64,000 nt of DNA from Clostridiaceae bacterium. GTDB lineage: Bacteria > Bacillota > Clostridia > Saccharofermentanales > Saccharofermentanaceae. Positions 8,895-18,828 of this stretch are shown here, one piece after another (the first letter of the stretch is position 1; the number at the start of each line of letters is the position of its first letter). The notes under the pieces are model-generated. The model was not told the DNA's origin and ran no database searches. It saw nothing but the letters and a program-made list of their open reading frames with translations. Position numbers and translations under genes: made by a program. The stretch covers positions 1-64,000 of the forward strand of contig DUPM01000088.1 of the NCBI GenBank assembly GCA_012838315.1. The letters are read 5' to 3'.

Positions 8895-9557
8895 TTATAG
8901 CAGTTGCGTCTGATTGATATATAGCTCAAACGTTTTACACAAAAAATTCGCAGCGTTTCTGCAGAACTTCATGCGTTGTAAAAAAATCTCAAAATAGTCC
9001 ATAACCGGACAAATCGTCGTATCAATCTCGATCTCCAAGCGGACACAATCATCGATGACATCAATAACAGACTTCGTCGCGGCAAAGTTGACACGATCAT
9101 GGATATCAAATGTCTCTTCTTGACGATTGCGTACACGACTGCGATGTACGTCGGCCTTATCCGCAAGAATTAAAGCCGCTCCGATATGATTGGTCGGAAC
9201 ACCTTCGCCTTCATCGTGATTGGCAATCGCCATCATAATCATGCCCGCATCATCATAATCCATACCTTTTCTCAACAACATGTCGTAAGCCAACAATGCG
9301 CCCGATTGTGCGTGATTATTGCGACTAACTGCATTGCCGATATCATGGATGTATCCGGCAATCTTTCCAAGCTCTATGATTTGCTCAGTCTCCCCGAGCT
9401 TTTCTAAAATCTCGCCACACTTATTGGCCACAAGACGACAATGGCGAAAAGAATGCTCTGTGTAGCCGAGCGAATCCAGCTGTATTTCAGCCGCCCGCAA
9501 TAGCGAGACCACTTCTCTACTTTTTTGAAAATCTTTGAGCGTTAATGTCTTGGGCAT
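8895..9557 (-). CDS. HD-domain phosphohydrolase-like protein
   Basis: A 220-residue protein with a complete HD-superfamily metal site: H-S-F-R-H near residue 35, Y-I-H-D-I-G near residue 88, H-A-Q-S-G near residue 101, and A-N-H-D-E-G-E-G near residue 130, followed by I-L-A-D-K-A-D. HD proteins of this kind hydrolyse nucleotides or other phosphoesters, but the substrate here cannot be told. A dGTPase-like gene (dgt) often precedes dnaG in Clostridia; this shorter protein occupies that position and is not clearly the same family. The ATG start has GGAGG six bases upstream. It is probably cotranscribed between scfB and dnaG. Confidence 0.8.
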   Translation of the reverse strand: MPKTLTLKDFQKSREVVSLLRAAEIQLDSLGYTEHSFRHCRLVANKCGEILEKLGETEQIIELGKIAGYIHDIGNAVSRNNHAQSGALLAYDMLLRKGMDYDDAGMIMMAIANHDEGEGVPTNHIGAALILADKADVHRSRVRNRQEETFDIHDRVNFAATKSVIDVIDDCVRLEIEIDTTICPVMDYFEIFLQRMKFCRNAANFLCKTFELYINQTQLL

Positions 9558-9636
9558 AATACACCTCCGAGCGTTTCAAGTCTCGTTTTCTTCCATTCTT
9601 AGTTAACAGAGCCCACGAGCAATCAAAAAGATTGTA

Positions 9637-11088
9637 TCATATTTGAGAGTCTGCCGATGCGGCTGAAAGCCAAATTGAACACTCCAGACGCTTTTTTGCA
9701 AGTTCACATCCGACCCTATACTCCTCGTCCAACGACCCGGTCGAAAAATATCGATTTGCAGCACATCCACCGCCACAATGGTATCGCGCAAAACACGTCT
9801 TACATGATTCGCGATTCGGCATCAGACGATCGTAAAAAATCTGAAGCGTGTCCTGATCCAATATGTCTGTAGCGTCTTTTCCTTCGATCAAATGCTTATT
9901 CTCGTCCAATATCGAATGTATCGAAGATACATTCCCCATCAAAAATTTCTCTACTCCGACAAATTGATGACATGGATAGATATCACCTTCGGGCGTTACC
10001 GCACAATACTCCGCGCCAACGCCACATCCCTTAAGTCTCTTGTAGACACATGGCCCATTCGACATATCCATATTGAAGTGAAAAAAGTTCACCGGTTCTC
10101 CGGCAGCTCGGCGTCCGTGAAGATAGCGAGCCAGTTTCTCATACTCATCAAAAATAGCCGGCAAGTGTGACTCGTGAATACTGTAATCACAGTCTTCTGG
10201 TGCGACAACCGGCTCAACGGAAATTTGATTGGCCCCCAGGGATTCTGCCATATGCTTCACATCCTCGGAAAAATCAAGATTGTGACGCGTAAATGTGGCG
10301 CGAACATAGTGCTCATAATATGTCGATTCGTCGGACCTCCGCCGTTCGACAAAAGCTTTGATACGCTTTGAAATCGGCTCATAGGAAGGTTTCCCACCAA
10401 TCCCGGGACGCATGCGATTATGGACTTCCGGCCGGCCATCAATACTCAGAACACAGTTCTTCATATACTTATTAATAAATGCAGTCTTCTCTGCATCTAA
10501 AAGCAAAGCGTTGGTCGTAATCGTCAATCGGATGTCTTTGCCGTGCTTCGGTCCATTCTCGTTACAATAATGCGTCAGCTCCACAACAACCGGCCAATTC
10601 ATCAGAGGCTCACCGCCAAAAAAATCTATATCGAGGTGTTTCCTATTACCGGATGCAGCTATCAAAAAATCAATGGCCGCTTTACCGGTCTCAACACTCA
10701 GCATAGATCGGTGACCTGTTCCGTAGTCTCCGGTGCCCGCAAAACAATAAGTGCACCTTAAATTGCAATCATGGCATACATGAAGACACATTGCCTTAAT
10801 TCTCGGTTGATCCGGATACAAGTGATGATAGTCATATTCTATTGGTGCGGCAAAAAGCGTCCCCTCGGCAATGATGGAATCAAAATCATCACAAATTTCT
10901 TGAAGCTCTAAAATCGATGTCTTATGTGAAGCAACTGAATCATTAAGTAACTCGACACTCGGCCTCTGACCCTTGCCGTCAATATATAAGCGAATCACAT
11001 CATATGAAATCTCATCCAGTTCAAAAAATGCACCGGAGTCCGAGTCGTATACAATGTGTCGGTCAATCATAAAAAATGCGTGTACCAA
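9637..11088 (-). CDS. scfB: SCIFF radical SAM maturase (thioether-forming)
   Basis: A 483-residue radical SAM/SPASM enzyme that installs Cys-to-alpha/gamma-carbon thioether links in the SCIFF peptide. Residues 1-85 look like a PqqD-type leader-recognition (RRE) domain. The radical SAM cluster ligands are C108, C112 and C115 (C-N-L-R-C-T-Y-C), followed by F-F-G-G-E-P-L. The SPASM region has C-A-V-T-P-E-G-D-I-Y-P-C, then S-C-K-T-C-F-A-R-Y-H-C-G-G-G-C, and a last Cys near residue 460, enough to bind two auxiliary 4Fe-4S clusters. The start is a TTG with GGAGG six bases upstream; an ATG six codons later has no such site. The precursor gene scfA lies 80 bases upstream. Confidence 0.95.
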   Translation of the reverse strand: MVHAFFMIDRHIVYDSDSGAFFELDEISYDVIRLYIDGKGQRPSVELLNDSVASHKTSILELQEICDDFDSIIAEGTLFAAPIEYDYHHLYPDQPRIKAMCLHVCHDCNLRCTYCFAGTGDYGTGHRSMLSVETGKAAIDFLIAASGNRKHLDIDFFGGEPLMNWPVVVELTHYCNENGPKHGKDIRLTITTNALLLDAEKTAFINKYMKNCVLSIDGRPEVHNRMRPGIGGKPSYEPISKRIKAFVERRRSDESTYYEHYVRATFTRHNLDFSEDVKHMAESLGANQISVEPVVAPEDCDYSIHESHLPAIFDEYEKLARYLHGRRAAGEPVNFFHFNMDMSNGPCVYKRLKGCGVGAEYCAVTPEGDIYPCHQFVGVEKFLMGNVSSIHSILDENKHLIEGKDATDILDQDTLQIFYDRLMPNRESCKTCFARYHCGGGCAANRYFSTGSLDEEYRVGCELAKKRLECSIWLSAASADSQI

Positions 11089-11168
11089 AATATTCCTCCA
11101 AATAAACAGAAAATAGTGAAGACGATCGAATCGCCTCCACTATCTCCGATCAATCAAATCAATAGGTG

Positions 11169-11312
11169 TTATTGGATCGCTTCGCAGCTCTGGTTGGCAA
11201 CGGTGCAGCTTGTCTTGCAAGCGGACTGGCAGGATGTCTGACATTCACCGCATGCGTGGCCACTGGACGGAACCTTAACAGTCGCTTTTTGGATTTGCTT
11301 AATGTGTTTCAT
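11169..11312 (-). CDS. scfA: SCIFF ranthipeptide precursor (six Cys in forty-five)
   Basis: A 47-residue peptide precursor, too short for routine ORF listing. It begins M-K-H-I-K-Q-I, a basic leader of about 20 residues, then a core with six cysteines at residues 21, 24, 28, 32, 36 and 43, spaced with Ser, Thr and Ala acceptors. This is the signature of the SCIFF family, found almost throughout Clostridia next to its radical SAM maturase. The ATG at 11312 has GGGAGG seven bases upstream. The gene sits between yajC and scfB, the expected partner. No peptidase or exporter gene lies nearby. The family has been linked to quorum-type and metabolic control in Clostridia, but no function can be read from this sequence. 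Confidence 0.95.
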   Translation of the reverse strand: MKHIKQIQKATVKVPSSGHACGECQTSCQSACKTSCTVANQSCEAIQ

Positions 11313-11326
11313 AAATGAACCCTCCC

Positions 11327-11677
11327 TTAGTCTGCGCTCTCGCGCTTAATGATCGTGCTGATTGCGCTCTTCTTAAATGTTATCATGGAATGTGCAATAC
11401 TTGTAGTAATTGTAACTTCATCTTCCTTGATGTTCGCAACTGTACCGGTAATGCCACCGATAGTCACAATTTTATCACCAACAGCAATAGCGTCGACCGC
11501 CTTGCGAAGTTCTTTCTCTTTCTTACGCTGTGGACGAATCGAGATAAAATAAAACAAACCCATAACTGCAACCAGCATGGCAATCGGAATAAAGGAATCC
11601 AAAAGACCCATTGTCGGAACTGCCTCGGCAGCTGCCTCAGATGCCACAGGTTCTGCAGCCAATAAAATACTCAACAT
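11327..11677 (-). CDS. yajC: preprotein translocase subunit YajC
   Basis: YajC is the small accessory subunit that joins SecD-SecF on the Sec channel. The 116-residue protein has a short N-terminal hydrophobic stretch, one clear transmembrane helix at about residues 27-46, then the family signature I-R-P-Q-R-K-K-E-K-E and a small beta domain with V-G-D-K-I-V-T-I-G-G-I-T-G. The ATG has GGAGG seven bases upstream. It is the first gene of the yajC-scfA-scfB unit and has its own promoter. secD and secF are not in the window. Confidence 0.95.
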   Translation of the reverse strand: MLSILLAAEPVASEAAAEAVPTMGLLDSFIPIAMLVAVMGLFYFISIRPQRKKEKELRKAVDAIAVGDKIVTIGGITGTVANIKEDEVTITTSIAHSMITFKKSAISTIIKRESAD

Positions 11678-11715
11678 CAGTAATCCTCCAATTGTTGTCA
11701 GTAAATGTACAGCTC

Positions 11716-11745
11716 ATTGTAACACTGTAAATCAAGAAGTGGCAA
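11716..11745 (-). promoter_or_regulatory. promoter of yajC-scfA-scfB
   Basis: Minus-strand TTGCCA (11745-11740), 18-base spacer, TACAAT (11721-11716) with an extended -10 TGT. Transcription would begin near 11709, about 30 bases before the yajC start codon. It implies that the SCIFF locus is transcribed independently of queA-tgt. Confidence 0.55.
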
Positions 11746-11800
11746 GATGTTTGTTGTTAATAAGAAAGTCAATGACACTATGGATTAAACAGATAACAAA

Positions 11801-13459
<1,659 letters not shown>

Positions 13460-14503
13460 TTAACCTCTCTCTTGTCTTTTCGTAAGAAACATAGCGTCTC
13501 CAAAACTGAAAAAGCGATATCTCTCTTGCACGGCCTCATTGTAGGCGCGAAAAACGTTATCTTTGCCGGCAAATGCCGAAACCATCATAATCAGTGTGGA
13601 TTCCGGAAGATGAAAATTCGTGACCAACGCATCCACACAATGAAAATCATATCCCGGATAAATGAAAATGCTGGTATATCCGGAGCACGGACGCATATCC
13701 GGATCCATTTGGGCGACGGACTCCAATGTTCGGCAACTCGTCGTGCCAACGGCAACAATCCGACGCCCTTCTTTTCGCGCACGACGAACCTTATCCGAAG
13801 CATCTTCCGGGAAATCAAACCACTCCGAGTGCATTAGGTGATCTTCAATGTTCTCGGACTTGACCGGGCGAAAAGTCCCCAGTCCGACATGAAGTGTCAC
13901 TTCGGCAATCTCAACACCCTTTTCGTTGAGATTATTTAAGAGATCTTTCGTAAAGTGAAGTCCTGCAGTCGGTGCTGCAGACGAACCCGGTGCCAAAGCA
14001 TACACCGTCTGGTAGCGCTCTTTATCTTCCAATTGTTCGTGAATATAAGGCGGTAACGGTACGATTCCCGCACGATCAAGCACTTCTTCCCAAACACCCT
14101 CATACTCAAAGGCAATAATGCGATTGCCATCCTCTTTAACGTCTTCAACGACTGCTTCCAAGACATTTTCGATAAAAACCAGGCGCTTGCCCGGTCTCAC
14201 CTTTTTCCCCGGGCGCGCCAGAGTCTCCCAACGCTTTTCATCAATGCGCTTTAGCAATAGTAACTCAATCGCACGCCCCGAGTCCTTGATTGAACCCAAT
14301 AGTCGCGCTGGAATGACACGCGTATTATTGATTACCAAAACATCGCCCGGTCTGAGAAACCGGTCCAAGTCTTTAAAAGAATGGTGAGAGATGGTGCCGG
14401 TGGTCCCATCTAGAGCAAGCAGACGCGAAGCCGTCCGATCGTCAATCGGATGCTGCGCAATCAATTCTTCGGGTAAATCATAATAAAAATCGCTAGTTCT
14501 CAT
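13460..14503 (-). CDS. queA: S-adenosylmethionine:tRNA ribosyltransferase-isomerase
   Basis: QueA transfers and isomerises the ribosyl group of SAM onto preQ1 in tRNA to give epoxyqueuosine. The 347-residue protein begins S-D-F-Y-Y-D-L-P-E-E-L-I-A-Q-H-P, and has N-N-T-R-V-I-P-A-R-L, G-S-S-A-A-P-T-A-G-L-H-F-T and V-T-N-F-H-L-P-E-S-T-L, all hallmark segments. The length is normal. No ribosome binding site precedes the ATG at 14503, and a TATAAT hexamer lies only eight bases upstream, so the transcript may be leaderless. It is the first gene of queA-tgt and diverges from dapA. Confidence 0.97.
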   Translation of the reverse strand: MRTSDFYYDLPEELIAQHPIDDRTASRLLALDGTTGTISHHSFKDLDRFLRPGDVLVINNTRVIPARLLGSIKDSGRAIELLLLKRIDEKRWETLARPGKKVRPGKRLVFIENVLEAVVEDVKEDGNRIIAFEYEGVWEEVLDRAGIVPLPPYIHEQLEDKERYQTVYALAPGSSAAPTAGLHFTKDLLNNLNEKGVEIAEVTLHVGLGTFRPVKSENIEDHLMHSEWFDFPEDASDKVRRARKEGRRIVAVGTTSCRTLESVAQMDPDMRPCSGYTSIFIYPGYDFHCVDALVTNFHLPESTLIMMVSAFAGKDNVFRAYNEAVQERYRFFSFGDAMFLTKRQERG

Positions 14504-14511
14504 GGCTCATA

Positions 14512-14540
14512 ATTATAGTCATAATTGACGTTGAAGTACA
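14512..14540 (-). promoter_or_regulatory. promoter of queA, probably leaderless
   Basis: Minus-strand TGTACT (14540-14535), 17-base spacer, TATAAT (14517-14512). The start codon of queA begins only eight bases beyond the -10 box, so a normal initiation distance puts the transcript start within a few bases of the ATG. It overlaps the opposing dapA promoter. Confidence 0.5.
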
Positions 14541-14554
14541 GTAAATGCTATCAT
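14525..14554 (+). promoter_or_regulatory. promoter of dapA-dapB
   Basis: TTGACG (14525-14530), 18-base spacer, TATCAT (14549-14554) with an extended -10 TGC. The untranslated leader would be about 50 bases, too short for a lysine riboswitch; none is seen. Confidence 0.6.
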
Positions 14555-14613
14555 TTCAACATGTCTAATTATGCACATTTTGTATTTGCAACTGAGAACA
14601 GGAGGTTCTATCA

Positions 14614-15525
14614 ATGAAAAAGCCAATTTTTCAGGGTTCGGCAGTGGCCATTGTTACACCATTTAGTGAAGGCGGTGTGGACAGTGCCAAATTGCGCCGT
14701 CTCGTTGACTTCCATCTCAACAATCGTACGGACGCTATTGTCGTATGCGGCACTACCGGAGAAGCATCTACCATGCCGGATTCCGAACACTTAGAGACCA
14801 TCAGAATTGTTGTTGAGCAAGTCAACGGAAAGGTTCCGGTTATTGCGGGCACAGGCAGCAACGATACAGCACATGGAGCAGTTCTTTCGAAGGAAGCGAC
14901 GGCAAGAGGCGCGGACGCACTGCTTATTGTTTCGCCTTATTACAACAAAGCTTCCCAAGAAGGTTTGTTTCGGCATTTTGAAGTCATGTCAAAAGCGAGT
15001 GATTTGCCCATTGTCCTTTATAACGTTCCTTCACGGACCAATTTGAATATTGATCCCAAGACCATTTGTCGACTGGCTGATTTTTCGAATGTCGTAGCCA
15101 TCAAAGAATGTAATTTAATGCAAGTGCCAGAAGTCCAATACCTCTGCGGTGACAAGATTGACCTGTACTCCGGTGAAGACGGTGTTGTGGTTCCGATGCT
15201 CTCGCTCGGCGCCAAAGGCGTGATTTCTGTAGCGGCCAACATTCTTCCTGCTGAAATGAGTCGCATGGTTCACAGTTTCTTAGATGGAGATGTCAACACA
15301 GCTCGTGATATTCAGATTTCACTCTCGCCCTTGATCAGTGCTCTGTTCTCGGATGTCAATCCGATTCCGGTCAAGGAAGCACTCAACATCCTCGGATGGA
15401 ACATCGGCAACTGCAGACTCCCTCTGTGTGAAATGTCTGACGACAAGCAGCTTCATCTCGCGGCCGTAATGAATGGGTACGATTTTTCAGCACATAAAGA
15501 AGCGCTCAAGGGGGTGTCGCAGTGA
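14614..15525 (+). CDS. dapA: 4-hydroxy-tetrahydrodipicolinate synthase
   Basis: DapA condenses pyruvate with aspartate semialdehyde, the committed step towards diaminopimelate and lysine. The 303-residue protein has the family landmarks G-T-T-G-E near residue 49, S-P-Y-Y-N-K-A-S-Q-E-G near residue 109, the Y-N-V-P-S-R-T segment, and the Schiff-base lysine in V-A-I-K-E-C-N near residue 166. The ATG is preceded by AGGAGG with good spacing. It overlaps dapB by four bases (GTGA), so the two are translationally coupled. They form a short plus-strand operon with its own promoter and terminator. Confidence 0.97.
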   Translation: MKKPIFQGSAVAIVTPFSEGGVDSAKLRRLVDFHLNNRTDAIVVCGTTGEASTMPDSEHLETIRIVVEQVNGKVPVIAGTGSNDTAHGAVLSKEATARGADALLIVSPYYNKASQEGLFRHFEVMSKASDLPIVLYNVPSRTNLNIDPKTICRLADFSNVVAIKECNLMQVPEVQYLCGDKIDLYSGEDGVVVPMLSLGAKGVISVAANILPAEMSRMVHSFLDGDVNTARDIQISLSPLISALFSDVNPIPVKEALNILGWNIGNCRLPLCEMSDDKQLHLAAVMNGYDFSAHKEALKGVSQ

Positions 15526-16277
15526 GTAAATTGCGCGTATTCCTAAACGGCTGCAATGGATACATGGGTCGAGTCGTAGAGAACATTTGTGTCTCCGGGG
15601 ATAAAGCACTTATCGTTGCCGGAGCGGACATCAACACATCCGGCAAAGATTACCCAGTTTACGCTAGTGCGACCGATTGCAAAGAAGACTTTGACGTCAT
15701 CATTGATTTTTCTCACGTAAAAGCGCTGCCTTCAATTTTTGCTTTGGCAGAAGCCAAGAATAAGCCCATTATCGTCTGTACCACTGGGCTTTCCGAAGAG
15801 GATAAATCAACGCTCTATCGCCTGGCCGAGAAGGTCCCGGTCTTTTACTCAGGCAATATGTCTTTGGGTATCAACGTGCTCATTCATCTGGTCAAGAAAG
15901 CCGCAGAAATACTTGCGGATGATTTTGATCTTGAACTGGTTGAAGCACATCACAACCGCAAAGTCGACGCCCCTTCGGGAACGGCTCTCATGATAGCGGA
16001 CGCACTCAATGATACGCTCGACCACAGCCTCGAGTATGTATATGACCGTCATGACATTCGAGAACCCCGAGGCAAGAAGCAATTGGGGATTCATGCTATC
16101 CGCGGCGGCAATATTGTCGGTGAACATACCGTGCTTTTCGCCGGACAGGAAGAACTCCTTGAGATCCGTCACTCCGCAATGACGCGCGATGTCTTCGCTC
16201 GCGGCGCGGTCAAAGCAGCGCACTTCATCAAAGACAAACCCGCCGGGCTTTATCAGATGAATGATCTGATTGGATAA
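15522..16277 (+). CDS. dapB: 4-hydroxy-tetrahydrodipicolinate reductase
   Basis: DapB reduces the product of DapA with NAD(P)H to tetrahydrodipicolinate. The 251-residue protein begins with the nucleotide-binding N-G-C-N-G-Y-M-G-R segment, and has T-T-G-L-S-E-E near residue 88, the catalytic segment E-L-V-E-A-H-H-N-R-K-V-D-A-P-S-G-T-A and a C-terminal G-E-H-T-V-L-F-A-G substrate loop. The start is a GTG overlapping the dapA stop. The gene is last in the operon. Confidence 0.97.
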   Translation: MSKLRVFLNGCNGYMGRVVENICVSGDKALIVAGADINTSGKDYPVYASATDCKEDFDVIIDFSHVKALPSIFALAEAKNKPIIVCTTGLSEEDKSTLYRLAEKVPVFYSGNMSLGINVLIHLVKKAAEILADDFDLELVEAHHNRKVDAPSGTALMIADALNDTLDHSLEYVYDRHDIREPRGKKQLGIHAIRGGNIVGEHTVLFAGQEELLEIRHSAMTRDVFARGAVKAAHFIKDKPAGLYQMNDLIG

Positions 16278-16297
16278 TATTTTTACAGCCAACGACG

Positions 16298-16334
16298 AAA
16301 GTCCTCGTTGCGACACGCAGCGAGGACTTTTTTT
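16298..16334 (+). terminator. rho-independent terminator of dapA-dapB
   Basis: AAAGTCCTCG (16298-16307) pairs with CGAGGACTTT (16321-16330), a ten-base stem with a 13-base loop, followed by more T residues. It begins 20 bases after the dapB stop. Confidence 0.9.
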
Positions 16335-16359
16335 GCAAAAGCAAGTCTGAGCTCAACCA

Positions 16360-17445
16360 TTACTCTTCTCGGAAAGTCTCGGAATCCTCTTCCGGAAGCG
16401 ATTCATTTCCGAACGAATCAGGTATCTCATGTTCCTCTTCCGTATCAAGCACAACGCTACCCGAATCAGACCTGTCCGCCGACAAACCGGCTGAAACATC
16501 ATCAGAATCTTCTCCCGCAGATTCTTCAGCAGAAGCGGCTGCCGCTTCCTTCGTCGCAATAAAGCGCTCTATCTGCTCCCAAACGTAGAAAGCATTAATA
16601 AACTGAACTAAAGAGAATCCAATTAAAACAAAGAATACAGCAGCAAAGGAGAACCCGACATTTGAACCCAAGAAAATGAGCAAGAAAGGTATAGCCATAA
16701 ATAACGCCAACTCAATTGCCAGTATCGCAATCGTAGACGGCAATCGAATCAGCGTAAAAATAAGTGCATTCATAAACAGTCGCGGCGTCTTGAGATCAAG
16801 TGAAGCAATCATGGGATATATATGAAGTTGAACACACATAAACAAAACCAATATGACAATAAACACAGCCGACATGATGCTTGCTAAAGTGCCCTGCATC
16901 ACCGTGGAATAGAATCCCAAATTCAAAAAAATCACCGCAGAAATAACTCCGGAAATAATAGAAACAATGAGTGACTGCTTCCAGTTCTGTTTGAGGGCCT
17001 TTTTGTAATCCTGCCAGAAGAAGTTCGGAACACCGCGCACATAATTTCTGAAAACATAGGCAAGTGCAGTCTGAAATGGTCCGACAACAAAAAGCGAAAA
17101 GCCCACGAAAAACACTGCAAAGAGCATAACGATCATCGTATACAACTGATCGCCACCAGTAATGAGCGTGCCGATTGTTTCTTGCGTCTCACCTGCAAAC
17201 TCGATAATGTATTCAATAAATCGATCATATACTAACACCGGGCTTAAAAGCGGCATAACAAATATCGCAAATACATATGCTAAAATCAGCGCCGGTAAAT
17301 TCGTAAGCAACAATAAAAAATTCGCAATGCAAATCGAAAAGAATCGTAGCGCAAAAAGTCTGAAAAATCGAATAACTGCGCCTTCCTTCTGATCATCCGC
17401 GTAGACACCCGGCCCCGGTTGACTTAATCCGTCGAAAAAACCCAT
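16360..17445 (-). CDS. DUF624/YesL-like membrane protein with acidic tail
   Basis: A 361-residue membrane protein with about six to eight hydrophobic helices between residues 30 and 285 and a linker segment (F-W-Q-D-Y-K-K-A-L-K-Q-N-W-K-Q-S) typical of the YesL/DUF624 family. The last 60 residues are highly acidic and Ser-rich (many E, D and S), probably a disordered cytoplasmic tail. No enzymatic motif is visible. YesL-like genes are often found near sugar-use genes in Bacillus; here it is the last gene behind trmFO. The start chosen is ATG 17445, with GGAG eight bases upstream; ATG 17454 would sit only three bases from that site. Confidence 0.75.
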   Translation of the reverse strand: MGFFDGLSQPGPGVYADDQKEGAVIRFFRLFALRFFSICIANFLLLLTNLPALILAYVFAIFVMPLLSPVLVYDRFIEYIIEFAGETQETIGTLITGGDQLYTMIVMLFAVFFVGFSLFVVGPFQTALAYVFRNYVRGVPNFFWQDYKKALKQNWKQSLIVSIISGVISAVIFLNLGFYSTVMQGTLASIMSAVFIVILVLFMCVQLHIYPMIASLDLKTPRLFMNALIFTLIRLPSTIAILAIELALFMAIPFLLIFLGSNVGFSFAAVFFVLIGFSLVQFINAFYVWEQIERFIATKEAAAASAEESAGEDSDDVSAGLSADRSDSGSVVLDTEEEHEIPDSFGNESLPEEDSETFREE

Positions 17446-17487
17446 AACATTCACTCCGTTTTCATTTATACTATCTTATTATACGCA

Positions 17488-18828
17488 TCATTTTTGTAAG
17501 CGCGAAATATTTTCTTTAAAAATCGATACCTGCGCCAGTGCGCGCTCAGCGTATGCTTCGTATCTTTCTTTCTTGTTTTTTATTCGTCTGTCCATTGGAG
17601 GAATCACTCCAAAATTAGCGTTCATCGGTTGAAATCGCTTTGAAACTTCGGGGTCGGATATATAAGACGCCATTGCACCAAGCATGGTCTGGTCTGAAAT
17701 CGCGTCCAATTCCCCTGCTTCCAGATATTGCGTTGCGGCATAAATACCGGCCAATAGGCCCGAACCGGCAGACTCTACATATCCTTCTACACCGGTGATT
17801 TGCCCGGCAAGATAGACGTTCGAATCCGTTATCATATTGTACCTTTCTGTCAACACTTTCGGGGATCTCAGATACGTATTGCGATGCATCACGCCATATC
17901 TGAAAAATTCCGCATTCTGAAGCCCTGGAATCATCCGGAAAACACGCTCTTGTTCTTTGAACTTCAACCGCGTTTGAAAACCTACAATATTGTACATCGA
18001 TGCAGAGTGATTATCTTGTCGAAGCTGAATGCAAGCATAGGGTTGCTCTCCGGTTCTCGGGTCAAGCAAACCAACCGGCTTAAGCGGTCCGAACCGAATC
18101 GTGTCGTAGCCTCTCTTGGCCATCGTCTCAATGGGCATGCATCCTTCAAAAACGGTCTCTTTGTCAAAATCCTTCACGTCTGCCAACTCTGCTTCGATCA
18201 GTGCATAGTAGAACGCATCATATTCCTCTTTATTCATCGGACTATTCAGATAATCATCTCCGCCTTTACCATATCGAGATGCCGCAAAAACGACACTTCG
18301 GTCAATGGATTCCGAGTGAATAATCGGCGCTGCAGCATCGAAAAAATGCAATGCGTCATCTCCGACTTTATTCAAAATACTCCGGTACATATCTTCATCC
18401 GTCAACGGTCCTGTCGCTACGATAACAATCCCATCATCGGGAATGGCCTTCACTTCTTCATTGATGACAGTAATCAGATTGTTGTCCTTGATGCTTTGTG
18501 TGACCAGATTCGAGAAATCATCTCTATCGACTGCCAGCGCGCCGCCTGCCGGCACACGAGTAGCATCTGCACATCGAATAATTAGCGAATCAAGCAATCG
18601 CATCTCATGCTTCAACAAACCCACACCGTTCGTCACTTGGTCAGCGCGCAAAGAATTACTGCACACCAATTCTGCATACGTATCCGCGTGATGCGCGGGA
18701 GATTTCTTGTGAGGCTTCATCTCAAAGAGGCGAACCGGAATCCCGAATTGAGAAATTTGCCACGCCGCCTCAGCACCGGCCAGACCGGCACCGATTACGG
18801 TGATTCCATTCCGCTTCGGATCATTCAT
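17488..18828 (-). CDS. trmFO: folate-dependent tRNA (uracil-54-C5)-methyltransferase
   Basis: TrmFO makes ribothymidine 54 in the T-loop of tRNA using methylenetetrahydrofolate and FAD. The 446-residue protein starts with the FAD-binding G-A-G-L-A-G-A-E-A-A-W, followed by the family segments E-L-V-C-S-N-S-L-R-A, G-G-A-L-A-V-D-R-D-D-F, P-L-K-P-V-G-L and L-A-G-Q-I-T-G-V-E-G-Y-V-E-S-A. The length matches the family (about 435). The ATG has GGAG seven bases upstream and overlaps the topA stop codon by eight bases. The topA-trmFO pair is widespread in Firmicutes. Confidence 0.97.
   Translation of the reverse strand: MNDPKRNGITVIGAGLAGAEAAWQISQFGIPVRLFEMKPHKKSPAHHADTYAELVCSNSLRADQVTNGVGLLKHEMRLLDSLIIRCADATRVPAGGALAVDRDDFSNLVTQSIKDNNLITVINEEVKAIPDDGIVIVATGPLTDEDMYRSILNKVGDDALHFFDAAAPIIHSESIDRSVVFAASRYGKGGDDYLNSPMNKEEYDAFYYALIEAELADVKDFDKETVFEGCMPIETMAKRGYDTIRFGPLKPVGLLDPRTGEQPYACIQLRQDNHSASMYNIVGFQTRLKFKEQERVFRMIPGLQNAEFFRYGVMHRNTYLRSPKVLTERYNMITDSNVYLAGQITGVEGYVESAGSGLLAGIYAATQYLEAGELDAISDQTMLGAMASYISDPEVSKRFQPMNANFGVIPPMDRRIKNKKERYEAYAERALAQVSIFKENISRLQK

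Noticed and set aside
14555-14613. Lysine riboswitch before dapA
   Set aside because: The leader from the mapped-looking promoter is about 50 bases, far too short for the L-box.
17800-18585. 261-codon plus-strand ORF
   Set aside because: Antisense to trmFO, with no ribosome binding site or family pattern.
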